A stretch of 64,000 nt of DNA from Microbacterium sp. AB (GTDB lineage Bacteria > Actinomycetota > Actinomycetes > Actinomycetales > Microbacteriaceae): assembly GCF_032878875.1 (NCBI RefSeq), contig NZ_CP118157.1, forward strand, positions 1,364,001-1,428,000. The letters are read 5' to 3'. Shown piece by piece: positions 53,933 through 62,211 of this stretch (position 1 is the first letter of the stretch; every line of letters begins with the position of its first letter). The notes beneath the pieces are model-generated. The model was not told the origin of the DNA. It ran no database searches and saw only the letters and a list, made by a program, of their open reading frames with translations. A program made the translations under genes and the position numbers.

Positions 53933-55393
53933 GTGACACAGAGCGACTTGGCGATCGTGATCCTGGCCGCGGGCCAGGGCACGCGGATGAAGTCGAAGGT
54001 CCCCAAGGTGCTGCACCGGATCGGCGGGCGTCCGCTCGTCGGCCATGTGCTTCACACGGCGCAGCAGCTCGACGCGCTCGTCACACGCGTCGTGGTGCGC
54101 CACGAGCGTGATCGGGTCGTCGAGGCGATCGCCGACTTCCCCGGCGTCGAACCCGTCGACCAGGACGACGTCCCGGGCACGGGTCGTGCCGTGCAGGTCG
54201 CCGTCGAGTCGCTCCCCGACGGCTTCGCGGGCGACGTGCTCGTGCTGAGCGGCGACGTCCCGCTCCTCGACGCCGGCACCCTCGCATCGCTCATCGAGGC
54301 GCACCGGACCTCGGGCGCGGAGGCGACCCTGCTGAGCGCGACGCTCGACGACCCCACCGGCTACGGGCGCGTCGTCCGCGATCCGGACGGGGCCGTGGCG
54401 CGGATCGTGGAGCAGAAGGACGCCACGCCCGACGAGGCCGCCGTGTCCGAGATCAACGCCGGCGTCTACGTCTTCCGCGCCCCGTCGCTCCGCGCCCAGC
54501 TGGCGCGCATCGGAACGGACAACGCGCAGGGCGAGATGTATCTGACCGACGTCGTCCGGCTGCTGCGCGAAGCGGGCTCGAGCGTCGCGGCGAGCGTCGC
54601 CCCGGACGCGCGCATCGCCCTGGGCGTCAACGACAGGGTGCAGCTCTCGGACGCGGCGGCGATCCTGAACGCCCGCATCGTGCGCCGGTGGCAGCTCGAG
54701 GGGGCGACCGTCCTCGACCCCTCCACGACGTGGATCGACGACACGGCGTCTCTCGCCCCCGACGTGACCGTGCTGCCGAACACCTTCGTCCTCGGCGCCA
54801 CGAGCGTCGCGGAGGGAGCGACGATCGGGCCCGAGACGTCCCTCGTCGACTGCGAGGTGGGGGAGGGCGCGATCGTCCGCCGCACCGACGCCACGCTCGC
54901 CGTCATCGGAGCGGGCGCGACCGTGGGGCCGTTCGCGTTCCTCCGTCCCGGGGCGGAGCTGGCGCGCGATGCGAAGGTCGGGACCTTCGTCGAGGTCAAG
55001 AACTCGCGCGTCGGCGAAGGCAGCAAGGTCCCGCATCTCTCGTACGTGGGCGACACGACGATCGGTCGCGGCGTGAACCTCGGCGCCGGCGCCATCACGG
55101 CGAACTACGACGACGTCGCCAAGCATCGCACGGAGATCGGCGACGATGTCCACACCGGCTCGCACAACGTGTTCGTCGCCCCGGTTAGACTGGGCGACGG
55201 CGCGAAGACGGGAGCGGGCGCGGTCATCCGGAAGGATGTCCCGGCCGGCGCTCTCGCGTTGAGCGTGGCACCCCAGCGGAACATCCCGGGGTGGGTCGAG
55301 ACGAACAGGGCGGGAACCGCGGCGGCAGAAGCGGCGGCGAAGTCCCGATCGGTGGAGAAAGCAGCCGATGGCGCGCACGAAGAAGACCATTGA
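53933..55393 (+). CDS. glmU: Bifunctional GlcN-1-P acetyltransferase / GlcNAc-1-P uridylyltransferase GlmU
   Basis: Makes UDP-GlcNAc for peptidoglycan. The N-terminal pyrophosphorylase domain starts VILAAGQGTRMKSKVPKVLH, with VLSGDVPLL for metal binding near residue 100 and EINAGVYVF near residue 172. The C-terminal left-handed beta-helix carries LRPGAEL, VEVKNSRVGEGSKVPHLSYVGD and GAGAITANYDD (acetyltransferase site), with VFVAPVRLGDGA near the end. Of in-frame GTGs at 53903, 53918 and 53933, the last has GGAG seven bases upstream and gives MTQSDLAIVIL. The 486-residue protein overlaps prs by 26 bases. A rare AGA codon near 55187 lies in a -10-like sequence (TAGACT). Confidence 0.96.
   Translation: MTQSDLAIVILAAGQGTRMKSKVPKVLHRIGGRPLVGHVLHTAQQLDALVTRVVVRHERDRVVEAIADFPGVEPVDQDDVPGTGRAVQVAVESLPDGFAGDVLVLSGDVPLLDAGTLASLIEAHRTSGAEATLLSATLDDPTGYGRVVRDPDGAVARIVEQKDATPDEAAVSEINAGVYVFRAPSLRAQLARIGTDNAQGEMYLTDVVRLLREAGSSVAASVAPDARIALGVNDRVQLSDAAAILNARIVRRWQLEGATVLDPSTTWIDDTASLAPDVTVLPNTFVLGATSVAEGATIGPETSLVDCEVGEGAIVRRTDATLAVIGAGATVGPFAFLRPGAELARDAKVGTFVEVKNSRVGEGSKVPHLSYVGDTTIGRGVNLGAGAITANYDDVAKHRTEIGDDVHTGSHNVFVAPVRLGDGAKTGAGAVIRKDVPAGALALSVAPQRNIPGWVETNRAGTAAAEAAAKSRSVEKAADGAHEEDH
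55186..55191 (+). promoter_or_regulatory. Possible internal -10 box TAGACT within glmU, for prs
   Basis: TAGACT occurs 176 bases before the prs start and forces a GTT-AGA-CTG codon run in an otherwise GC-ending gene. The -35 is not clear. It may provide independent transcription of prs. Confidence 0.3.
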
Positions 55394-56402
55394 CCTCGAC
55401 CTCGAACGGGGCATCGCCCCGGGAGTCGTCACGAAGACGAAGAAGCGCCTGGTGGTGGCGGCCGGTCGTTCGCACCCGGAGCTCGCCGGAGCCGTCGCCG
55501 AGCAGCTGAGCATCCGGCTGGCCCCGACGGAGCACAGGACCTTCGCCTCGGGCGAGATCTACACGCGCTTCGAGGTCTCCATGCGGGGAACGGACGTGTT
55601 CCTCATCCAGTCGTTCGGCCAGGACGTCAACGAGAACCTCATGGAGCTGCTGATCATGCTGGATGCGCTCAAGCGCGCATCCGCCAAGCGCGTGACGGTC
55701 GTGCTCCCGTACTATCCCTACTCTCGTCAGGACAAGAAGGGGCGCGGACGCGAGCCGATCTCGGCCCGCCTCGTCACCGACCTGATCGCGACGGCCGGCG
55801 CCGACCGCATCATGAGCGTCGACCTGCACGCGTCGCAGATCCAGGGCTTCTTCAACGGGCCCGTCGACCACCTGTTCGCGAAGCCGGTCCTGCTCGGCCA
55901 CTTCCAGGAGACCCTGTCGCCGGAGGAGCGCGAGACGCTCACCGTCGTCTCGCCCGACATGGGCCGGGTCCGCGTCGCCGACACCTGGTCGGACAGCCTC
56001 AACGCGCCGCTCGCGATCATCCACAAGCGTCGCGACCCGAAGGTCGCCAACCAGGTGTCGGTGCACGAGATCGTCGGTCAGGTCGCGGGGCGCACCTGCC
56101 TGCTCGTCGACGACATGATCGACACCGCCGGCACGATCGTGAAGGCGGCCCAGGCGCTCAAGGACAACGGGGCCGAGAAGGTCATCGTCGGCGCCACGCA
56201 CGCGATCCTCAGCGACCCCGCGGTGGAGCGCCTGCAGGACGACTCGATCGACCGCGTCGTCGTGACCGACACCGTGCCGATCCCCGCCGAACGCCGGTTC
56301 GAGAAGCTCACGGTCCTCTCCACAGCGCCGCTGCTCGCGCGAGCCATCCGCGAGGTCTTCGACGACGGCTCCGTGACGAGCATGTTCGACGGCGCGGCGT
56401 GA
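55368..56402 (+). CDS. prs: Ribose-phosphate pyrophosphokinase (PRPP synthetase)
   Basis: Makes PRPP from ribose-5-phosphate and ATP. The 344-residue protein has the flexible loop and ribose-phosphate motifs RQDKKGRGREPISARLV near residue 115, metal-binding MSVDLHASQIQGFF near residue 148 and the PRPP loop LLVDDMIDTAGTI near residue 245. The N-terminus has about 25 residues more than the E. coli enzyme, which agrees with actinobacterial homologues. It starts inside the end of glmU. A terminator follows at once. Confidence 0.96.
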   Translation: MARTKKTIDLDLERGIAPGVVTKTKKRLVVAAGRSHPELAGAVAEQLSIRLAPTEHRTFASGEIYTRFEVSMRGTDVFLIQSFGQDVNENLMELLIMLDALKRASAKRVTVVLPYYPYSRQDKKGRGREPISARLVTDLIATAGADRIMSVDLHASQIQGFFNGPVDHLFAKPVLLGHFQETLSPEERETLTVVSPDMGRVRVADTWSDSLNAPLAIIHKRRDPKVANQVSVHEIVGQVAGRTCLLVDDMIDTAGTIVKAAQALKDNGAEKVIVGATHAILSDPAVERLQDDSIDRVVVTDTVPIPAERRFEKLTVLSTAPLLARAIREVFDDGSVTSMFDGAA

Positions 56403-56403
56403 G

Positions 56404-56426
56404 CGGAGGGGAGAGGCCCCCCTCCG
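56404..56426 (+). terminator. Hairpin terminator after prs
   Basis: CGGAGGGG (56404-56411) pairs with CCCCTCCG (56419-56426) with a seven-base loop, starting immediately after the stop codon. Confidence 0.65.
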
Positions 56427-56475
56427 TCACAGCGGACTCATAGCGTAATCCGAACCCTTTCGAACGCATGGACCT

Positions 56476-56481
56476 TAGGTT
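56476..56481 (+). promoter_or_regulatory. Likely -10 box TAGGTT of the flavin electron-transfer operon
   Basis: TAGGTT is 47 bases before ATG 56529, giving a leader of about 40 bases with AGGGGA as the ribosome site. No clear -35. Confidence 0.35.
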
Positions 56482-56528
56482 CGTCGTATCGCCGCGGACG
56501 ACGCGGCACCGATGAACAGGGGACCGCT

Positions 56529-57023
56529 ATGAACCGATCCATTCGCACCGGCGCCGCGCTCGCAGGGGTCGCCGGAGTGCTCGCTCTCGCAGGCTGCGGG
56601 GCCACGACCGCGGACGACAGCGCAGACGACACGTCGAGCACGACGGACTCGAGCACGACGACCGAGAGCCCGACGTCCTCGAGCGCTCCCACGACCGAGG
56701 CGACCACCGAGGCCGCGAGCGGCAGCGACTACGCCGACGGCACCTACACGGCCGAGGGCAGCTACCAGACGCCCCAGTCCGTCGAGGAGATCAGCGTCAC
56801 CGTCACACTCGAGGACGACGTCGTCACGGCCGTCGAGGTGACGGGTCAGCCGCAGGCGAGCGAGTCGCAGCAGTATCAGTCGCAGTTCATCGGCGGCATC
56901 GCCGATGAGGTCGTGGGCCTCGACATCGACGAGCTGTCCGTCAGCCGCGTCGCCGGCTCGTCGTTGACGAGCACGGGCTTCAACGCCGCGATCGAGGAGA
57001 TCAAGACCGAGGCCGCGGTCTGA
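56529..57023 (+). CDS. FMN-binding domain lipoprotein
   Basis: A 164-residue exported lipoprotein with Cys23 in LALAGC. Residues 30-65 are a Ser/Thr/Asp-rich stretch, a possible target of the protein mannosyltransferase at 18567. The FMN_bind domain follows (YADGTYTAEGSYQTPQSVEE to the end). It closes with AGSSLTS (142-148), which matches the flavinylation motif (S/T)GA(S/T)xT(S), with S145 as the expected FMN acceptor. The ApbE gene that would attach FMN begins five bases downstream. The protein is expected to carry electrons outside the membrane. Confidence 0.88.
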   Translation: MNRSIRTGAALAGVAGVLALAGCGATTADDSADDTSSTTDSSTTTESPTSSSAPTTEATTEAASGSDYADGTYTAEGSYQTPQSVEEISVTVTLEDDVVTAVEVTGQPQASESQQYQSQFIGGIADEVVGLDIDELSVSRVAGSSLTSTGFNAAIEEIKTEAAV

Positions 57024-57028
57024 CGATC

Positions 57029-57895
57029 ATGCCGCGACAGGCCTCTCCGTGGCGTTTCGACGCGATCGGGACGGCATGGGAGATCGAGACGGACGAGCCG
57101 CTGGACGAGCGCGTCCGAGAGGATGTCGCCCGGGTGATCGACGACTTCGATCGACAGTGGTCGCGTTTCCGCGACGACTCCGTCGTCTCCGGTCTCGCCG
57201 CGTCGGGGGGACGCGTCCGCACGCCTCCCGACGCGGCGGCGATGCTCGGCGCGTATGCGGAGCTGTCGGAGGCGACGGAGGGAGCCGTCAACCCGCTCGT
57301 CGGCGACGCCCTCGCGCGGCGCGGCTACGACTCCCGCTACTCGATGCGGGATCTCGGCGCGCAGCCCGCGCCCGAGCGCTGGGCCGAGCTGCTCACCTGG
57401 GACGACGACGCGCTCTCCCTGTCCGAGCCCGCGACGATCGACGTCGGGGCCCTCGGCAAGGGACGGCTCGTCGACCTCGTCGCGGATGTCGTGCGAGCGG
57501 AGGCGGGAGGCCGGTTCGTCGTCGACGCGAGCGGCGACATGCGCGTGCACGGAGCCCCCGTGCGCGTCGCGCTGGAGCATCCGTACGATTCCCGCCGCGC
57601 GATCGGCACCATCGACGTGGTCGACGGCGCCCTGTGCGCCTCGGCGATCAACCGCCGCGCCTGGGGCGATGGCCTCCACCACGTCCTCGACGCCCGCACC
57701 GGGATTCCCGTGCGGGCGTACGCGGCGACCTGGGCGACGGCCCCGACGGCGATGGCGGCCGATGCCGTCGCCACGGCCCTCTTCTTCGACGGCGGGCCCG
57801 AGCTGGCGCACGCGTGGGGAGCGGACTGGGTGCGGATGACGACGGACGGCAGGGTGGAATGGTCACCCGGCAGTAAGGCAGGCTTGTTCACGTGA
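57029..57895 (+). CDS. apbE: FAD:protein FMN transferase ApbE
   Basis: Transfers FMN from FAD to Ser/Thr of exported proteins. The 288-residue protein has TIDVGALGKGRLVDLVAD near residue 136, FVVDASGDMRVHG near residue 163, HHVLDARTGIPV near residue 213 and the metal-binding TAMAADAVATALFF near residue 236. It lacks a signal peptide, as do several actinobacterial ApbE proteins, so the site of flavinylation (inside before export, or after) is unclear. ATG 57029 follows the FMN-binding gene by five bases and its stop overlaps the next start (GTGA). Confidence 0.92.
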   Translation: MPRQASPWRFDAIGTAWEIETDEPLDERVREDVARVIDDFDRQWSRFRDDSVVSGLAASGGRVRTPPDAAAMLGAYAELSEATEGAVNPLVGDALARRGYDSRYSMRDLGAQPAPERWAELLTWDDDALSLSEPATIDVGALGKGRLVDLVADVVRAEAGGRFVVDASGDMRVHGAPVRVALEHPYDSRRAIGTIDVVDGALCASAINRRAWGDGLHHVLDARTGIPVRAYAATWATAPTAMAADAVATALFFDGGPELAHAWGADWVRMTTDGRVEWSPGSKAGLFT

Positions 57896-59460
57896 TCGCA
57901 TCCCTCACGTCCGGCCTGAACCGGCTGCTCGCCGTGATCGGCCGGTTCTCGATGTACCGCGTCGTCCTGCTCTCGCTGTCGACGCTCGCGGTCGTCGCCG
58001 TCGTCCTGTCGTTCTTCCAGATCGTCGTCCCGACGACAGGCGAGATCCTGCTCACGGCGGTGGTGCTCGCCGCCGCCGTCATCGTCGTCGATCAGGCGGC
58101 GCAGCGCATCGTGCGCGCGCCGGTGCGCGTCGAGTCGTCGCTCATCACGGCGCTCATCCTGCTCTTCGTCGTGCGGCCGTCGACGGATCCCGCGGCTCTC
58201 GCGGGACTGGTCATCGCGGCGGCGGCCGCCGCGGCGTCGAAGTACCTCCTCGTCTGGCGCGGACGTCACATCTTCAACCCCGCCGCCGTCGGCGCCACGG
58301 TCGTCACGATCGTGTACGCGATCGCCCCCACGGCCGGGATCCTGCCGTCCGCCTGGTGGGTCGGCTCGCCCGCGCTCGCGGCTCCCGTGATCCTCCTCGG
58401 CCTCGCGGTCCTGGTGCGCACCGAGAAGGTGCGCGTGGTCGGCGTCTTCCTCGTCGTGGCGGTGGGCGTCTACACGCTCCGCACGGTGCTGCAGTCGGTG
58501 TCGGCGGGCTTCGCGGTCGACGTCGCCGCCACCCTCTCGTACGCGCTGTGGTCGTCGCCGTTCCTGTTCCTCGGCGCGTTCATGCTCTCGGAGCCGCTCA
58601 CGCTGCCGCCGCGCCGGTGGCAGCAGTACCTCGTCGCCCTCGTCGTCGGCGTGCTGACCGGGTGGGCGCCGATCGTCGCCGGCGGCGTGAGCCTCGGCTA
58701 CGAACGCGCGCTCCTCGTCGGCAACCTCCTCGCCTTCCTCCTGGCCCTCCGGGCGGGTGTCCGCGTCGACACCGTGCGGTCGAGCCGGCCGACGCCGTCG
58801 GTGCGCGAGCTCGTCCTCCGAGCGCGTCGGCCCTTCGCGTTCCGAGCGGGACAGTATCTTGAGCTGCACGTCCCGCACCGACGCCCCGACGGACGGGGGA
58901 CGCGCCGCGAGTTCAGCATCGTGTCCGCTCCGGAGGACCTGCCCACGGTGCGCATCGCCTACCGTGACGGGGGAGGGCCCCGCAGCTCGTTCAAGCGCGC
59001 CCTCTCGGATGCAGGCGCGGATGCGCGCGTCGCCGTCACGGGCGTCTGGGGAGACTTCGTGCTCCCCCGCGACGCCGATGCGCCGATCCTCATGGTCGCG
59101 GCGGGAATCGGCGTCACGCCGTTCGTGTCGCAGCTCCGCCATCTTCGGCTGACCGGTTCGCGGCGCGACGTCGTCCTCGTGTACGTCGCCTCGACGGCCG
59201 CCGATCTGGCCTACCGCTCGGAGATCGCCGAGACGGGGACGCCGGTGATCGTCTACACGCGCGACGAGCCGCAGGGTCTCCCCGCCCACTGGACGTGGGC
59301 CGGGGGAGAGCGGCTCGGCGCGGAGGGGCTCGGGCGTGCGGTCCCCGACCTCGCGCGACGTCACGCCTACGTCTCCGGGCCTCCGGGACTCATCGCGGAT
59401 CTCGCGCCTGCCCTCGGCAGGGCCCGCTCGCTCACCACCGACGCGTTCGCCGGCTACTGA
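57892..59460 (+). CDS. NqrB/RnfD-like membrane domain fused to ferredoxin-NAD(P)+ reductase domain
   Basis: A 522-residue fusion. Residues 1-285 form a multipass domain like NqrB/RnfD/UnfD, with GRHIFNPAAVGATVVTI near residue 124 and FMLSEPLTLPPRRWQQYL near residue 230. Residues 290-520 form a flavin reductase: FRAGQYLELHVPHRRP near residue 318 (FAD), REFSIVSAPED, VAAGIGVTPFVSQLRHL near residue 403 (NAD-binding) and YVSGPPGLIADLAPAL near residue 492. No 2Fe-2S cysteine cluster is present. It overlaps apbE by four bases. Role inferred: passing electrons from cytosolic NAD(P)H through the membrane to the flavinylated lipoprotein. Confidence 0.85.
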   Translation: MIASLTSGLNRLLAVIGRFSMYRVVLLSLSTLAVVAVVLSFFQIVVPTTGEILLTAVVLAAAVIVVDQAAQRIVRAPVRVESSLITALILLFVVRPSTDPAALAGLVIAAAAAAASKYLLVWRGRHIFNPAAVGATVVTIVYAIAPTAGILPSAWWVGSPALAAPVILLGLAVLVRTEKVRVVGVFLVVAVGVYTLRTVLQSVSAGFAVDVAATLSYALWSSPFLFLGAFMLSEPLTLPPRRWQQYLVALVVGVLTGWAPIVAGGVSLGYERALLVGNLLAFLLALRAGVRVDTVRSSRPTPSVRELVLRARRPFAFRAGQYLELHVPHRRPDGRGTRREFSIVSAPEDLPTVRIAYRDGGGPRSSFKRALSDAGADARVAVTGVWGDFVLPRDADAPILMVAAGIGVTPFVSQLRHLRLTGSRRDVVLVYVASTAADLAYRSEIAETGTPVIVYTRDEPQGLPAHWTWAGGERLGAEGLGRAVPDLARRHAYVSGPPGLIADLAPALGRARSLTTDAFAGY

Positions 59461-59822
59461 GCTGGATGCCCTCGGGGCCTGCCGCCCCGGGGGCCTGGCA
59501 TCCGGCGTCGCGGGGTCTGGGGGACGGCGTCTGACCGTGGGCGCGCTCGTGGGGACGGGGTTCGTGCCCGCGCGACGCCCGCGCATGCCCCGGAGGACGC
59601 GCCTTCCCGGACGTGAGAAGTCGTCGGACTCCGGGGCACCGCGATCCGCCTGGGGCCGTCTTCGCATCCGGGCCGCGCTCCTCACGGGGGCCGCCCTCCC
59701 GATTCCTCCCGGAGGCGCAAGCCCGTGAACGAGGCCCCGCAGGCGTCGAGCCCGGACGCGGAAGACCCGGCGACGCGCGCCGGGGGAGGTCGTGCGCGTC
59801 GCCGGGCGGCGGGATGCGTCGG
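59461..59822. other. 362-base convergent intergenic region
   Basis: Apart from the hairpin at 59464-59503 I see no supported gene or RNA. Short open frames are Arg/Pro-rich and look like GC-driven noise. Confidence 0.4.
59464..59503 (+). terminator. Hairpin terminator after the flavin operon
   Basis: GGATGCC (59464-59470) pairs with GGCATCC (59497-59503); within it CGGGGC and GCCCCG form an inner stem. It begins three bases after the stop codon. Confidence 0.6.
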
Positions 59823-60506
59823 TCAGCGTCGCGTGATGTCGGTCACCGTGCCGTGGTCGAGGCGGAGGCGCCGGCGGGCGCGCCTGGCGACGGCCGAGTC
59901 GTGCGTGACGAGGATCAGGGTGAGGCCCGTGGCGTTCAGCCCCTCGAGGAGCTCCATGATCTCGTCGCGCGTCCGCTCGTCGAGGTTGCCCGTCGGCTCG
60001 TCGGCGAGCAGCACCTTCGGCCGCTTCGCGATCGCCCGCGCGATCGCGACACGCTGCTGCTGGCCTCCTGACAGCTCGTTCGGCAGATGGTCCGCCCGCT
60101 CGACGAGGCCGACCTGGCCGAGAGCCTCGACGACGCGGGCGTCGCGCTCCTCCCGCGTGAGCCCGAGCGGCTCGAGCCCCATCGCGACGTTCTCCTTCGC
60201 GCTGAGCGTGGGGATGAGGTTGAAGCCCTGGAAGACGAAGCCGATGTCTCCCGCGCGCAGCCGGCCGAGCTCCTTCGGCGAGGCCTGGGCCAGCTGCGAG
60301 CCGGCGATCGAGATCGAGCCCCGGGTCGGGGTGTCGAGGGCGCCGAGCAGCTGCAGCAGCGTCGACTTCCCGCCGCCGGTCGGACCCTGGATGGTGACGA
60401 AGTCGCCCTCCTCGATCTCGAGGTCGACGTTCTTCAGCGCGCGCACCTCCCTTCCCTTGGTCCGATAGGTCTTCTGAACGCCCTCGAGGGCATACAACGT
60501 CGTCAT
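59823..60506 (-). CDS. ABC exporter ATPase (MacB/LolD type)
   Basis: A 227-residue ATPase. Walker A GPTGGGKST near residue 41, Q-loop FVFQGFNLIPTLSAKENVA, signature LSGGQQQRVAIARAIA and Walker B VLLADEPTGNLDERT are all present; the QGFNLIPTLS and GNLD forms are characteristic of the MacB/LolD/FtsE group. ATG 60506 has GGAGA upstream on the minus strand. It lies 28 bases downstream of the permease. Such pairs act as mechanotransmission machines or export peptides and antibiotics; the substrate is unknown. Confidence 0.9.
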   Translation of the reverse strand: MTTLYALEGVQKTYRTKGREVRALKNVDLEIEEGDFVTIQGPTGGGKSTLLQLLGALDTPTRGSISIAGSQLAQASPKELGRLRAGDIGFVFQGFNLIPTLSAKENVAMGLEPLGLTREERDARVVEALGQVGLVERADHLPNELSGGQQQRVAIARAIAKRPKVLLADEPTGNLDERTRDEIMELLEGLNATGLTLILVTHDSAVARRARRRLRLDHGTVTDITRR

Positions 60507-60534
60507 GTTCTCTCCTTGTCCGGATCCCACGGGC

Positions 60535-62028
60535 TCAGCCGACCGACCGCAGCGCCTCGGCGGGGCTCAGGCGCGCGGCGCGCCATCCGCCGATCGCCCC
60601 CGCGACGAGACCCGCCGCGACGGCGAGCACGACCGCGACGAGGACGATGCCGATGTCGAGCGGCGCCTGCAGCGTGATGTCGCTCGCGGCCTGCGACATG
60701 TCGAGACCGCCCATGCCGCCGCCGGGCATCCCGCCGCCCTCTCCACCGGGGCCCGTGGCCGTGGCGGTCGAGGAGGCCGAGATCGTCGGCTGGACGAGGT
60801 TGATGACGGTCGTGCCGATGAGGCCCAGCACGACGCCCGCGGCGCCTCCGATGAGGCCCTGGACGACCGACTCGCCGGCGACCTGGCGTACGACGCGGCC
60901 GTTCGTCCAGCCGATCGCCTTGAGCGTGCCGAACTCCCGTGTGCGCCGCGAGACGCCCGAGATCGTGAACAGGACGGCGAGGAGCACGGCCACGGCGAGC
61001 ACGATGACCGAGAGCCACGTGCCGAGGCTCGTGATGAGGCCCGATGCGCTCGACAGGGATCCGGACACGGTGGAGGCGAGGTCCGACTGCGAGCTCACGG
61101 TCGCATCGGGCAGCTCCTCCTCGAGGGATGCCTGGACAGCCGAGATCGAACCCGCCGACTCGGCCTGGACGTAGACGGTGGACACGACGTCGCCGGCCTC
61201 CGACAGGTCCTGTGCCACGTCGAGCGGGATGAACACGTCGGCCGCGGTGTCGGCCGAGTCCGAGGCGGAGGCGACGACGCCGACGATCTCGAACTCCGTC
61301 CCGCCGAGCTCCACGGTGTCGCCGACGGCGAGCTCGTTGGTGCTCGCGTACGTCGCGTCGACGACCGCGACGTCCGTCCCGTCGTCCGACGTCTCGAGGG
61401 AGCGTCCATCGGACACCTCGACGGACGAGAGGGGGCCGACCGTCGTGGCGGCGTCGTCGACGCCGAGCACGCTGATCGAGTCCAGGTCGAACGCGCCGCC
61501 TCCGAATCCGCCGCCGCCCTCGGGAGGAGTCCCTCCCTCGCCGCCCTCGTCGGGCGCGGTCATCGTGGCGCCGTCGTCCGTCGTCGTCCCGTCCTCGGCG
61601 GATCCGGGGAGCTCGCCGTCGAAGGTCACGTTGGTGAGGCTCAGCGCCCCGGACGCGGCGGTGACGCCGTCCGTTCCCGCAGCCGTGTCGACGGCCGACG
61701 ACTCGAGCGTCGAACGGCCCATCTCCGTCGTCAGCCGGGACTGGCTCACCTCGGTCGAGCCGTCCTCGCCCGTCGCGCCGTCCTCGCTGTCGAACTCGAA
61801 GCGCTGACCGCCGCCGCCTTCGCCGGGCTCGGCCGCCGCGCCGGTGACGGTGAGGTCGGTGCCGACGCCGTACACCGACTCGAGCGCCTGGTTCTGCGCG
61901 TCCCGCACGCCGGCCGACAGCGCGTTGACGACGATGACGAGCGCGATCGCGACCGCGAGGCCCGCTGCGACGATGATCGTCTGCTTCTTGCGGCCTGCGA
62001 GTTCTCGCCGCAGGTACGTTCCGAACAT
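60535..62028 (-). CDS. MacB/FtsX-like ABC permease with Gly-rich extracytoplasmic insert
   Basis: A 497-residue permease with the four-segment MacB topology: one segment at residues 17-40, a large extracytoplasmic domain (40-335), then three segments near 340-365, 392-415 and 460-485. The FtsX core shows RTREFGTLKAIGWTNGRVVRQVAGES near residue 365 and ends AARLSPAEALRSVG. The outside domain holds acidic and Gly-rich low-complexity runs (GEGGGGQRFEF and PPEGGGGFGGGAFDLD), and a second Gly/Met run (GGEGGGMPGGGMGG) lies between the last two segments. It is divergent from a two-component system that probably controls it. Confidence 0.88.
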   Translation of the reverse strand: MFGTYLRRELAGRKKQTIIVAAGLAVAIALVIVVNALSAGVRDAQNQALESVYGVGTDLTVTGAAAEPGEGGGGQRFEFDSEDGATGEDGSTEVSQSRLTTEMGRSTLESSAVDTAAGTDGVTAASGALSLTNVTFDGELPGSAEDGTTTDDGATMTAPDEGGEGGTPPEGGGGFGGGAFDLDSISVLGVDDAATTVGPLSSVEVSDGRSLETSDDGTDVAVVDATYASTNELAVGDTVELGGTEFEIVGVVASASDSADTAADVFIPLDVAQDLSEAGDVVSTVYVQAESAGSISAVQASLEEELPDATVSSQSDLASTVSGSLSSASGLITSLGTWLSVIVLAVAVLLAVLFTISGVSRRTREFGTLKAIGWTNGRVVRQVAGESVVQGLIGGAAGVVLGLIGTTVINLVQPTISASSTATATGPGGEGGGMPGGGMGGLDMSQAASDITLQAPLDIGIVLVAVVLAVAAGLVAGAIGGWRAARLSPAEALRSVG

Positions 62029-62097
62029 GGGTCTCCTCTTTCGCCGCTTCGGGCGAGCGGCCGATCACGACCGTACGGATCGCGCAGATGGACGGGA

Positions 62098-62188
62098 TAT
62101 GCGTGACTTATGAGCGGGTTGTGAACGCGGGGCGGGATGTCGCCACGACTCACAGCCGACCCATAACCGACGCCATAGCAGACGCATA
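62098..62188. promoter_or_regulatory. Array of CATA-containing direct repeats, possible response-regulator boxes
   Basis: On the plus strand CATA occurs at 62162-62165, 62174-62177 and 62185-62188, each preceded by CCGAC or CAGAC, at 12- and 11-base steps. On the minus strand CATA occurs at 62098-62101 and 62110-62113, 12 bases apart. OmpR-type regulators bind such helical-turn direct repeats. The array lies between the divergent permease and response-regulator genes. Confidence 0.45.
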
Positions 62189-62211
62189 GGAACCGGGGCA
62201 GAATGGGAGCC

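Noticed and set aside
59725-60468. Plus-strand open frame of 247 codons.
   Set aside because: It is antisense to the ABC exporter ATPase, whose motifs are complete.
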